A DNA stretch of 50,923 bases, taken from the NCBI GenBank assembly GCA_024232355.1, contig JAAEPW010000768.1, positions 1 to 50,923 on the forward strand. The letters run 5' to 3'. Under the pieces are notes generated by a model. That model saw nothing but the letters and a program-made list of their open reading frames with translations, ran no database searches and had not been told where the DNA came from. The position numbers and the translations under genes were made by a program. This document shows, one piece after another, positions 7,819 to 16,858 of this stretch (its first letter is position 1; every line of letters starts with the position of its first letter). The stretch is from Chloroflexota bacterium. GTDB taxonomy: Bacteria > Chloroflexota > Anaerolineae > B4-G1.

Positions 7819-8990
7819 TGCCAACACCTCGAGTGGAGATAGAACTTTGTAAACTAGAGCATAATGCCCGAGTGTTGACGGCGCTATATGGATCCAAGGG
7901 AATCCACGTCACCGCCGTCACAAAAGGGGTTTGTGGAGATCCCAGGATTGCGAGCGCCCTGCTCAACAATGGCATTCGCTCTCTCGGCGATTCACGTATC
8001 GCCAACATTCAAAAGATGCGCGAGGCCGGGCTAGATGCACAGTTTGTCCTCATACGCTCCCCTATGCCCAGCGAGACCGAGTGCGTGGTCGAATTTGCCG
8101 ACGTGAGCCTTAATACTGAAATATCCGTTATTCAGATGCTTGCCGAACACGCGAACGAACGCGGCAAGACCCATCGGGTCGTTCTGATGGTGGAACTGGG
8201 CGACCTGCGGGAAGGCATATTGCCCTGTGACGTCGAGGCGATGGTAGAGAAAGTAATTCGCCTGCGAGGCGTGGAACTAGCAGGGGTCGGAACGAATCTC
8301 GCCTGTTTCGGGGGAGTCCGTCCAAGTGAGACCAATATGCGAGCGTTGTCCTCGATTGCTGGTACGCTTGAAAAAAGATATGGCATCAACTTTGAAATCG
8401 TATCGGGGGGGAACTCGGCAAACTACCAGTGGTTCGTCTCGACGCCGGACGTTGGCCTCGTCAATCACTTGCGCATCGGTGAGGCGATTCTACTGGGATG
8501 CGACACGCTGACCCGAGAGCAGATCCCTGGCCTGTACACGGATGCATTCACGCTGGTCGCTGAGGTGATCGAACTCAAGACCAAGCCCTCTAAACAATAC
8601 GGCGAAATCGCTCAGAATGCGTTCGGTCACGCTCCTACGTTCGAGGATAAAGGAGATATGCGGAGAGCAATCCTCGCCCTGGGGCAGCAAGACGTCGACG
8701 TGTCGGAGATCAGGCCCAGGATCGGTGCGGACATCCTGGGAGCGAGCAGCGATCACCTGATTCTGGATGTCAGAGATCTAGACCTGGAGATCGGCGACCA
8801 AGTGCAATTCGATGTCGGGTATAGCGCGCTGCTCAGAGCGATGACGTCGCCCTACGTAGAAAAGGTATATCGGCCTCAACCCTACTCGATGGTATTAAGT
8901 CCTCACCGTGTTGACTATCTACGCTGCCGTGCATCGCACTCGTCAGTCCGCTTGCATCATCAAGCAAGGCCCGCGCTCTCCATCGGTTGA
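7815..8990 (+). CDS. Alanine-racemase-N-fold PLP enzyme, ornithine racemase-like
   Basis: A 391-residue protein of the fold-III PLP amino-acid racemases. HVTAVTKGVCGDPRIASALL carries the Schiff-base lysine (in VTKG) and closely resembles clostridial ornithine racemase. RSPMPSE, VGTNLACFGG, IVSGGNSAN and NHLRIGEAILLGCD are further family blocks, the last two lining the phosphate site. Family members are usually about 350-360 residues and end soon after a segment like ALLRAMTSPYVEKVY. Here about 38 low-similarity residues rich in His, Ser and Arg follow, so the original 3' end has probably been lost or shifted. The start overlaps the ATP-grasp stop (ATGA). Expected role: interconversion of L- and D-ornithine or a similar basic amino acid. 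Confidence 0.75.
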   Translation: MMPTPRVEIELCKLEHNARVLTALYGSKGIHVTAVTKGVCGDPRIASALLNNGIRSLGDSRIANIQKMREAGLDAQFVLIRSPMPSETECVVEFADVSLNTEISVIQMLAEHANERGKTHRVVLMVELGDLREGILPCDVEAMVEKVIRLRGVELAGVGTNLACFGGVRPSETNMRALSSIAGTLEKRYGINFEIVSGGNSANYQWFVSTPDVGLVNHLRIGEAILLGCDTLTREQIPGLYTDAFTLVAEVIELKTKPSKQYGEIAQNAFGHAPTFEDKGDMRRAILALGQQDVDVSEIRPRIGADILGASSDHLILDVRDLDLEIGDQVQFDVGYSALLRAMTSPYVEKVYRPQPYSMVLSPHRVDYLRCRASHSSVRLHHQARPALSIG

Positions 8991-9043
8991 CGTGCCAGAG
9001 CGCGTCGACAGCATCTTGGCTGTCATCAATGTGAGCGACTTGG

Positions 9044-9220
9044 ATGGAACTGGTCATTGAACCTATCGCCGCCGAGCTTGATCCGGTCCGCGCGGCGCCC
9101 GACTCGGGACGAAACGTGGCGGCCTTTTTGAAAGGGTTGGCCGACCTCAGTTCAAGGGGAGCAGACATCAGAGCAGTGAAAACAATCAGAATGAATCTAT
9201 TGAAAGGGGAAAATAAATGA
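9044..9220 (+). CDS. Small ORF or gene remnant ahead of the opine dehydrogenase
   Basis: A 58-codon frame starts at ATG 9044 and ends TGA 9220, its stop overlapping the next start in the ATGA arrangement seen elsewhere in this cluster. There is no clear ribosome-binding site and no recognised family. In another frame just upstream (about 8899-9060) a protein-like stretch ending VDSILAVINVSDLDGTGH is open. The two together may be parts of one decayed gene, or of a lost racemase tail. Confidence 0.3.
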   Translation: MELVIEPIAAELDPVRAAPDSGRNVAAFLKGLADLSSRGADIRAVKTIRMNLLKGENK

Positions 9221-10368
9221 ATCAGCAAACACGTTTCACCGTCATTGGCGCCGGTCACGGTGGCAAGGCGATGGCCGCCGATCTGGCAGTCAAAGGTTTT
9301 TCCGTATGCCTCTACAATCGCACCGCCGAGCGCATCAGCGAGATTGCCCTGCGCGGCGAGATAGAACTTGAGCACGTAGATGGTACTCACTACCTGGGCC
9401 ACTTGGACATTGTCACCTCAGACATCGCCGAGGCGCTCGATGGGGCAGACGTGATTATGGTCGTTCTGCCCGCTTCGGGCCATCGGGATATCGCCCGCAT
9501 TTGTGCTCCCCACCTACGCGACGGCCAGATCATCATACTGAACCCAGGCCGTACCGGTGGAGCGTTAGAGTTCCGCCAAATTCTTAATCGGGAGGGCTGC
9601 ACCGCTGGCGTCATCGTGGCCGAGGCTGGCACCTTTGTCTTTGCCAGTCGCAGCACCGGTCCGGCTCAGGCCCGCATCTTTCGCCGCAAGAATGCCATTT
9701 CCTTGGCTGCCCTACCGGCCATACGCACCGGTCACGTGCTGGAGATCGTGTGTGAGGCCTATCCCCAGTTCATCCCCGCGCCCAACGTGCTCCACACCAG
9801 TCTAGACAACATGGGGGCCATCTTTCACCCGGCTCTGACGCTGCTCAATGCCGGGTGGATCGAGCGTACCAAGGGCGACTTTCAGTTCTACATCGACGGC
9901 GTGACTCGCTCCACCGCTCACGTACTAGATGTGTTAGATCGAGAACGAGTGACCATCGCATCCTCACTGGGAGTGCGTGCTCGACCGGCGTTACGGTGGT
10001 TGAAGGACGCCTACTCGGCTGAAGGAAATACTTTGTACGAAGCGATCCAGGGCAATCCAGGCTACCAAGGAATCAAGGCCCCTCGCAATCTGCGCCATCG
10101 CTATATCTTTGAGGACGTACCCTTTAGCTTGGTACCTCTGGCTTCGTTGGGTACCCAGTTCGGCGTGGACACGTGGGCCATCGATGCTATGGTTCGGCTG
10201 GCCTGCGTGGCCCACGGCACCAACTACTATGAGCGGGGGCGCACGGTCGAGGATATGGGGTTGAAAGGGTTGCGCGTCGGCGAGGTGTCGCGTTACGTGC
10301 AAGAGGGCCGCGTCCGTCCGGTCTATGCTATTGATGTAGGGAGAATAAATCATGCAAATCGTAACTGA
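9217..10368 (+). CDS. NAD/NADP octopine/nopaline dehydrogenase family protein
   Basis: A 383-residue protein. Residues 1-180 form a Rossmann domain starting FTVIGAGHGGKAMAADLAVK, with the dinucleotide motif GxGxxG-like GAGHGG, then ILNPGRTGGALEF. Residues about 185-375 form the helical opine-dehydrogenase domain, with the conserved His in the FHPALTLLNAG segment (the catalytic base in this family). Such enzymes reductively join an alpha-keto acid to an amino acid, or run the reverse. AAAGGGG precedes the start. The 3' end overlaps degV by 17 bases. With a racemase and an ATP-grasp ligase upstream it suggests an opine-like product, or catabolism of one; this is inference. Confidence 0.8.
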   Translation: MNQQTRFTVIGAGHGGKAMAADLAVKGFSVCLYNRTAERISEIALRGEIELEHVDGTHYLGHLDIVTSDIAEALDGADVIMVVLPASGHRDIARICAPHLRDGQIIILNPGRTGGALEFRQILNREGCTAGVIVAEAGTFVFASRSTGPAQARIFRRKNAISLAALPAIRTGHVLEIVCEAYPQFIPAPNVLHTSLDNMGAIFHPALTLLNAGWIERTKGDFQFYIDGVTRSTAHVLDVLDRERVTIASSLGVRARPALRWLKDAYSAEGNTLYEAIQGNPGYQGIKAPRNLRHRYIFEDVPFSLVPLASLGTQFGVDTWAIDAMVRLACVAHGTNYYERGRTVEDMGLKGLRVGEVSRYVQEGRVRPVYAIDVGRINHANRN

Positions 10369-11224
10369 TAGTGGCACAGACATGAGCTTGTCCCCAGAGC
10401 AAATAGATGAATTGAACATCCACGTTGTCCCCCTCGTCGTGACGCTCGACGGCAAATCATACCATGAAGGTGTAGACATCCAGCCGGGTGAGTTTTATTC
10501 CATGCTGGCGGCGTCCGATGGTTTGCCTACCACGTCGCAGCCCTCAGCAGGAGACTTTGCCGAGACTTATCGCGGGCTGGCGACTACCGACCCCGATATC
10601 TTGTCAATTCACATGACCTCGAGCCTGAGTGGCACGTTCAACGCGGCCAAGACGGGCGCAGAGTTGGTGCCAGAGGCGAACATCACTGTTGTGGATACCA
10701 AGACATTGTCGGCTGCGGCAGGATGGCAGGTGATGGCGGCTGCCCGAGCAGTAAAAGCGGGCTGGTCGAGTGAAAAAATCTTGACCCTATTGGAGCGTAT
10801 AGGTGCGGCCAGTGATAGTGTGTACACCCTGAAAGAACTAAAGTATCTGATTCACGGTGGACGCATCAGTCATATGAAAGGGCTGATCGCATCGGCGTTG
10901 AACATCAAGCCGCTGATCGGTGTGGAAAAGGTGGGTGGGACTTATGTACAGCTCGGCCAGGTGCGGACGTTCAAGCGGGCGGTCAAAGGGTTGGCTAATC
11001 TGATGGCTAAACAGCACGCACCAGGCAGCAAACTCCGTGTGCAAGTGCTCTATTCCTACAATCCCGAGGGCGCGGCGATGCTGCGCGAGCAGGTGGACCA
11101 ACGATTTGATTGCATGTGGCTGCCGGTTGGCCCGATGTCTCTCGTGCTGGGCGCTCACACCGGCCCCAGTATGGTGGGTGTTGCCTATGCTCCTCTGGAA
11201 ACCTTTGCCGATATAATACCATAG
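10352..11224 (+). CDS. DegV family fatty-acid-binding protein
   Basis: A 290-residue DegV protein. It starts MQIVTDSGTDMSLSPEQIDE, with the family opening VTDSxxD. PTTSQPSAGDF and SIHMTSSLSGTFNAA supply the serine/threonine residues that hold the fatty-acid carboxylate, and HGGRIS lies in the C-terminal domain. DegV/FakB proteins present fatty acids to a FakA kinase in many bacteria; no FakA is in the window. Its start lies inside the end of the opine dehydrogenase gene (17-base overlap), so the two are probably translated together. A strong inverted repeat follows its stop. Confidence 0.85.
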   Translation: MQIVTDSGTDMSLSPEQIDELNIHVVPLVVTLDGKSYHEGVDIQPGEFYSMLAASDGLPTTSQPSAGDFAETYRGLATTDPDILSIHMTSSLSGTFNAAKTGAELVPEANITVVDTKTLSAAAGWQVMAAARAVKAGWSSEKILTLLERIGAASDSVYTLKELKYLIHGGRISHMKGLIASALNIKPLIGVEKVGGTYVQLGQVRTFKRAVKGLANLMAKQHAPGSKLRVQVLYSYNPEGAAMLREQVDQRFDCMWLPVGPMSLVLGAHTGPSMVGVAYAPLETFADIIP

Positions 11225-11239
11225 GCTTGCTTGGGATCG

Positions 11240-11289
11240 CGTGCGCGAAAATGCACGCTTTAGTAGCGAATCGCGCATTTTCGCGCACG
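11240..11289. promoter_or_regulatory. Perfect 15-bp inverted repeat between degV and the DeoR gene
   Basis: Arms CGTGCGCGAAAATGC (11240-11254) and GCATTTTCGCGCACG (11275-11289) are exact reverse complements around a 20-base spacer. The left arm region itself reads GCGTGC...GCACGC. There is no U-tract on the plus strand, so an operator for the adjacent DeoR-family regulator is at least as likely as a terminator for degV. It ends directly before the predicted -35 box at 11294. Confidence 0.65.
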
Positions 11290-11293
11290 ATAT

Positions 11294-11322
11294 TTGCCAA
11301 ACCGTGCACGGTGTGGTAGAAT
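11294..11322 (+). promoter_or_regulatory. Promoter of the deoR-family gene with embedded palindrome
   Basis: TTGCCA (11294-11299), a 17-base spacer and TAGAAT (11317-11322) make a good sigma70-type promoter. A 10-bp palindrome CCGTGCACGG (11302-11311) fills the spacer, where a bound repressor would block polymerase. Transcription should start at about 11329-11330, at the GTG start codon, so the mRNA would be leaderless. Confidence 0.65.
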
Positions 11323-11329
11323 AGCGACC

Positions 11330-12103
11330 GTGAGCGAACAACCATTACCCACTTTGACTGTTGAAAGACATGCTGCCATCATCAAGATGGTGATGCAGGA
11401 TGGTGCCGTCCGTGCGGCAGACCTGGTAACCCGGTTTGGCGTGAATGCAGCGACCATTCGACGGGATATGAAGGCGTTGGAAGAACAAGGAGCGCTGCGG
11501 CGGGTGCATGGTGGGGCCATCGCGGTCAAACAGATTGCCCCCGAGATTTCTGGAGCCTCTAAAGATCCAATGGTGCGCATCGGTCAGACTGTGGCCGAGA
11601 TGGTTGTTGATGGTGAGACTGTTTTCCTCGGGCCGGGGCCTCTCTCGTTAGAGGTTGCACGTTGCTTGGTTGAGCGCTCGCGACTTGCTATTGTGACCAA
11701 CAGCCTCAAGGTGGCTCACTGGGTTGCTGGCAATACGTCCCACACGTTGATCGTTACCGGCGGTCAGGTTGATGGGCGAGACCGTGATATGGGGTTGGTG
11801 GGAAAATTGACCAGGGCAGCGCTTTCCAGCTTGCGAGCCGACCATGTAGTCTTGGAACTGGGCGGTGTCAGCGCTGTAGAAGGTCTGACCGATGATAGTT
11901 TGCCACAGGCGGAGATCGCACAGGTATTGTTAGAGACCGGTTCTCAGGTTGTTATTTTGGTGCCGGTCGAACGGGTGGGACGGGTAGCGGCCGCTTATAT
12001 CGCGCCGATTTCCGAGGCAGACGTCGTCGTTACTGCCCGCGAGGCTCCGTCAGCATACTTGTGGGATTTGAGTGAGTCGGGTGTCCGGGTTATTTTGGCA
12101 TAG
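11330..12103 (+). CDS. DeoR/GlpR family transcriptional regulator
   Basis: A 257-residue regulator. Residues about 8-60 form the DeoR winged helix-turn-helix (AADLVTRFGVNAATIRRDMK, then RRVHGGAI). Residues about 75-250 form the DeoRC sugar-phosphate-sensing domain (FLGPGPLSLEVARCL, AIVTNSLKVA, GLTDDSLPQAEIAQ). The GTG at 11330 is chosen because the domain begins shortly after it and the promoter places the transcript start there; the upstream in-frame TTG at 11294 is itself the -35 box. No ribosome-binding site is visible, as expected of a leaderless message. It probably represses itself and perhaps the neighbouring cluster or ABC ATPase through the palindromes at 11240-11311. Confidence 0.8.
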   Translation: MSEQPLPTLTVERHAAIIKMVMQDGAVRAADLVTRFGVNAATIRRDMKALEEQGALRRVHGGAIAVKQIAPEISGASKDPMVRIGQTVAEMVVDGETVFLGPGPLSLEVARCLVERSRLAIVTNSLKVAHWVAGNTSHTLIVTGGQVDGRDRDMGLVGKLTRAALSSLRADHVVLELGGVSAVEGLTDDSLPQAEIAQVLLETGSQVVILVPVERVGRVAAAYIAPISEADVVVTAREAPSAYLWDLSESGVRVILA

Positions 12104-12109
12104 CAATAA

Positions 12110-12138
12110 TTGTTTTCAGTACTGTTCGTGTGTAGAAT
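12110..12138 (+). promoter_or_regulatory. Promoter of the ABC ATPase gene
   Basis: TTGTTT (12110-12115) and TAGAAT (12133-12138) are separated by 17 bases. The -10 box is the same as that of the preceding regulator gene. An AAAGGAG site lies between it and the ATG at 12163. Confidence 0.55.
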
Positions 12139-12162
12139 CAAATCAAAAAGGAGTCTAGTAAA

Positions 12163-13263
<1,101 letters not shown>

Positions 13264-13288
13264 GGAAAATAGACAGTTAGAATAGAGA

Positions 13289-13339
13289 CAAGGAAACAAG
13301 TAGACAGGGGATGCATTTCCTTGTCTACTTGTCCCTTGT
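13289..13339. terminator. Inverted repeat after the ABC ATPase gene
   Basis: ACAAGTAGAC (13296-13305) pairs exactly with GTCTACTTGT (13323-13332), and flanking ACAAGG/CCTTGT bases extend the stem imperfectly. A short run of T is within the right flank, not a clean U-tract. It lies between the ATPase stop and the ApgM ribosome-binding site and may attenuate or process the transcript. Confidence 0.5.
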
Positions 13340-13359
13340 TTACTTGCAAAGGAGCATGA

Positions 13360-14568
13360 ATGATGGCTGAGTTGAATTTGATGCGCGAGTTGGCAATTGA
13401 GGGCCAAACCAAGATACTCTTGCTCGTATTGGATGGAGTGGGGGGGTTGCCTATGATGTCTGATGGGCTGACCGAGTTAGAAGCCGCACGCACCCCCAAC
13501 CTTGATGCACTGGCCGTGCGTTCTGTTTGCGGTATGGGTACGGCTGTCGCGCCGGGCATCACACCTGGGAGTGGACCGGGACATCTATCGCTCTTTGGTT
13601 ATGATCCGCTGCGGTACGAGATCGGGCGCGGGGTGCTGGAGGCGTTGGGTATTGGATTTGATTTACAGCCCAATGATCTGGCGGCACGGGGCAACTTTTG
13701 CTCACTGGACGCCCAAGGATTGATCACTGACCGGCGGGCGGGCCGCATTCCCACTGACGTGGGTGCTCGGTTGTGCGAAAAATTGCGCCAGGTCCGTCTG
13801 CCGGGCGTAGAGACGTTTGTCGAGGTAGTAAAAGAGTACCGCTTTGTGTTGGTGTTGCGGGGGGAGGGGCTGTACGATGGCTTGACCGAAACCGATCCCC
13901 AACAGGTAGGCAAACCTCCGTTGCCGGTCGAACCACTGCGGCCTGAAGCGACCTCTACCGCAGCACTCGTCAACCAGTGGTTGGTCGAGGCGCGGAAAAT
14001 CCTGGCCGACGAGCACCCGGCCAATGGTTGTAACTTGCGTGGTATCGCCAAGGACCCCGGGTTGCCCACAATGCCAGAGATTTACAAGCTGCGTTGTGGG
14101 GCCATTGCCACGTATCCGATGTATCGGGGCGTGGCCAAGCTGGCCGGGATGGAGGTGTTGTCCACAGGAGATACCATCGAGGCTGAGGTTGAGACGCTCA
14201 AACGGCACTGGGCTGACCATGATTTCTTCTTTTTCCACGTCAAAAAGACCGACAGCCGGGGGGAGGATGGAGATTTCGAGGGTAAGGTAAAGGTGATCGA
14301 GCACCTCGACACGGTGTTGCCAGACATTCTGGCGCTGGAACCGGACGTGGTTGTAATCACGGGCGATCACTCGACTCCGGCAGTGCTAAAGTCCCACAGT
14401 TGGCACGAACTGCCTGTGCTCCTGTGGTCAAAGCACATCCGGCCCGACGGCGTGACGCAGTATGGGGAACGTCCGTGTATGCTTGGTGGTCTGGGCCACA
14501 TTCACAACACGGACCTGATGCCCTTGGCAATGGGCTATGCGGGGCGCCTCGCTAAATTTGGCGCATGA
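13360..14568 (+). CDS. apgM: 2,3-bisphosphoglycerate-independent phosphoglycerate mutase, archaeal type
   Basis: A 402-residue member of the alkaline-phosphatase-like ApgM family, interconverting 3- and 2-phosphoglycerate in glycolysis and gluconeogenesis. LLLVLDGVGGLP supplies the first metal-binding Asp. TPGSGPGHLSLFGYDP carries the serine phosphorylated during catalysis. KKTDSRGEDGDF and VITGDHSTPAVLKSHSWHELP hold the other metal ligands (Asp, His). The length is normal for ApgM and shorter than GpmI. GGAG lies 5-8 bases ahead of two consecutive ATG codons; the first is taken. An out-of-frame ATG at 13356 is closed at once. A strong terminator follows. Confidence 0.9.
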   Translation: MMAELNLMRELAIEGQTKILLLVLDGVGGLPMMSDGLTELEAARTPNLDALAVRSVCGMGTAVAPGITPGSGPGHLSLFGYDPLRYEIGRGVLEALGIGFDLQPNDLAARGNFCSLDAQGLITDRRAGRIPTDVGARLCEKLRQVRLPGVETFVEVVKEYRFVLVLRGEGLYDGLTETDPQQVGKPPLPVEPLRPEATSTAALVNQWLVEARKILADEHPANGCNLRGIAKDPGLPTMPEIYKLRCGAIATYPMYRGVAKLAGMEVLSTGDTIEAEVETLKRHWADHDFFFFHVKKTDSRGEDGDFEGKVKVIEHLDTVLPDILALEPDVVVITGDHSTPAVLKSHSWHELPVLLWSKHIRPDGVTQYGERPCMLGGLGHIHNTDLMPLAMGYAGRLAKFGA

Positions 14569-14609
14569 ATCGAGCTGACAGGCAGTTTTCTTAATTGCGA
14601 AACCATCAC

Positions 14610-14651
14610 AAGCCGCCCGAACCTCTATCGGTTCGGGCGGCTTGCTTTATT
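14610..14651 (+). terminator. Rho-independent terminator after apgM
   Basis: AAGCCGCCCGAACC (14610-14623) and GGTTCGGGCGGCTT (14630-14643) are perfect 14-bp arms around the loop TCTATC. They are followed by the T-rich GCTTTATTTG. Confidence 0.9.
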
Positions 14652-14657
14652 TGTGGT

Positions 14658-14686
14658 TTGCTCTGGTCAGAATCCTAACGTATAAT
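14658..14686 (+). promoter_or_regulatory. Promoter of the molybdopterin oxidoreductase-kinase unit
   Basis: TTGCTC (14658-14663) and a consensus TATAAT (14681-14686) are 17 bases apart, directly after the apgM terminator. The leader to the ATG at 14745 is about 50 bases and carries GGGAGG. Confidence 0.75.
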
Positions 14687-14744
14687 TTAAGCACTGGCGA
14701 ACATACTGAACGCTTGTAGTCAATTTACTCACCGGGAGGGAAAC

Positions 14745-16858
14745 ATGACTGTCCAGTGGAGCAAATCAACGTGCCCGTACTGCGGACTAGGCTGCGGCTT
14801 GATGGTCGGAGTTGAAGAAGGCAAGGTTGTGAGGGTGCGTGGGATGGAGGGTCATCCCACTAATAACGGGGACATCTGCGCCTTGCCGGTCAATTATCCA
14901 CCGATCTTTGGCGCCGAGGATCGACTAACTCAGCCCCTGATCCGGCGGAATGGCGATCTTGTACCCGTTAACTGGGACGAGGCAATTGCGCGAGTGGCCG
15001 ACGACTTTCGGCGAATCATCAAAGAGCATGGTCCCGGCGCGGTCGCCTTTTACGGCGGGGCGATGAATCTGACCGAAGAGTACTATTTGATGAACAAGTT
15101 GATGAAAGCCGCCATCGGTACCAACAACATGGAGTGCAGTACACGGTTGTGCATGGCCAGCTCGGCGGTTGGCTTTATCTCGACCCTCGGCGCCGACGCT
15201 CCCCCCACCTGTTATGCCGACATTGAACAAGCTGACTTGTTCCTCATTGCCGGTCAGAACACGGCGATTTCAATTCCGGTCTTGTTCCGTCGCATTCGTG
15301 CTGCCAAAGAGCAGAACGACGCCAAGGTCATCGTTGTGGACCCGCGTCAGACCAAGACCGCCGACATTGCGGACATCCACCTCCAGATTCGGCCTGGCAC
15401 CGATGTGGCCCTCAACAACACCCTGGTCCATATTCTGTTCAAAGAAGGTTTTGTGGACAAAGAGCGTATCGAGCACTTTGCCTCGGGCCTCAATGACCTG
15501 AAGGAACTGGTACAAGAATATCCGCCCGCGCGTGGCGCTGACATCACCGGTTGCCCGGAAGAGCAGATCATCGAGGTCGCCCGTGCCATCGGCCAGGCCA
15601 AGGCGATGCTCACCTTTTGGTTCCAGGGCTACAACCATTCGACTCAAGCGGTATTCAAGAACAACACGCTGCACAACCTGTCGCTGCTGACGGAAAATTT
15701 TTGCCGCCCCGGTGCTGGACCGCTCTCGATCACCGGTGAGGCCAATGCCTTGGGTAACCGCTGGGTGGGAGCATTGGCGCATCTCTTGCCTGGTTTGCGA
15801 TTGGTAGCCAACTCGCAGCATCGACGGGAGATGGCCGATTTCTGGGGCATCCCGGTCGAAAAGATTCAACCTGTACCCGGTCGCTCAATTATGGACATTA
15901 TCAAAGGTCTCCACTCTGGTGACGTGCGCGCCTTGTGGGTTATGACGAGCAACCCAGCATCGTCGCTACCCCACACGAGTTGGGTCAGGGAGGGATTGTC
16001 CAAAGCTGAACTGCTCGTCGTTCAGGACATCTTTCACCCGACCGAGACCACGCTGTTGGGCGACGTGGTGCTAGCCGCCGCGCAGTGGTGTGAAAAGACC
16101 GGCACGTTCATCTCTTCCGAACGGCGCATCGAGTTGGTCGAGCAGTTGATTGACCCACCCGGCGAGGCCAGGCCCGATTACGAGATCATCTGGCAGGTGG
16201 CCCGCGCGATGGGGTTTGAGAAGGAATTTCCCTATACATCGCCCGAGGAAGTGTTCGAAGAGTGGAAAGAGATCACCCGCGGACGCATCTGCGATATGAG
16301 CGGTGTGACCTATGACCGGTTGCGCGGAAAGATCGGGCCTCAACTGCCCTGCTCCGACAACGACCATCCCGGCACACCGCGCCTATTCACCGACTGGCGC
16401 TTTCCCCGGCCCGATGGTCGTGCTGCGCTGCTGGCCCGCGACTATGACGAACCGGCCGAGATGACCGACGTCCAGTATCCCTTTGCTCTGCTCACCGGGA
16501 GGTTACCTGGCACTTTAACACCCGCACCCGCACTGGTCGTGTCCCCCGGCTCAACAAAGCTGCGCCCGATGGCTATGTCGAGATCCATCCCGAGGACGCC
16601 GCTCGACTGGGTATCGCCGAGGGGGATGACGTCGAGATCACATCGCGCCGGGGCAGTGTCCGTCTCCCAGCCCATCTCACAGACCGCCTGCGTACAGGCA
16701 CCGTCTTTGTTCCCTGGCACTATAGTGACGTGCCCGTGGAATCTTTTGGGGTCGGTGAGGGCAAGGGGGCTAATCTCGTTACCAATTCTGCGTATGATAT
16801 CCACTCCAAGCAACCCGAATACAAGTTTAGCGCGGTCAAGGTCGTAAAGGTAGGATGA
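14745..16858 (+). CDS. Molybdopterin oxidoreductase (nitrate reductase/formate dehydrogenase alpha-like), frameshifted
   Basis: The first 586 codons give a standard bis-MGD enzyme: a [4Fe-4S] motif CPYCGLGCGLMVG with the fourth Cys in NGDICALP, molybdenum ligand Cys in STRLCMASSAVGF, then FWFQGYNHSTQ and RPGAGPLSITGEANALGNR, which most resemble assimilatory nitrate reductase. At FALLTGR (16500-16502) the frame breaks. Supplying one base between 16502 and 16505 restores TWHFNTRTRTGRVPRLNK, then VEIHPEDAARLGIAEGDDVE and VFVPWHYSD, the conserved MGD-binding C-terminal domain. It ends at TGA 16858, overlapping the next ATG. The unshifted frame ends at 16847 in unrelated sequence. Intact length would be about 704 residues. 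It is a sequencing error, pseudogene or recoding site; no slippery run is visible. Confidence 0.85.

Noticed and set aside
8833..9402. 189-codon minus-strand frame across the racemase-dehydrogenase gap
   Set aside because: It overlaps two well-supported plus-strand genes and shows no recognisable motif. It is a shadow.
15121..15180. Selenocysteine in the oxidoreductase
   Set aside because: The active-site position in RLCMASS is a normal Cys codon, with no in-frame TGA or hairpin after it.
14745..16847. Unshifted end of the molybdopterin oxidoreductase as the real C-terminus
   Set aside because: After residue 586 the sequence is Ser/Pro/Arg-rich with no family similarity, while the +2 frame gives the conserved MGD-binding domain and an ATGA junction.
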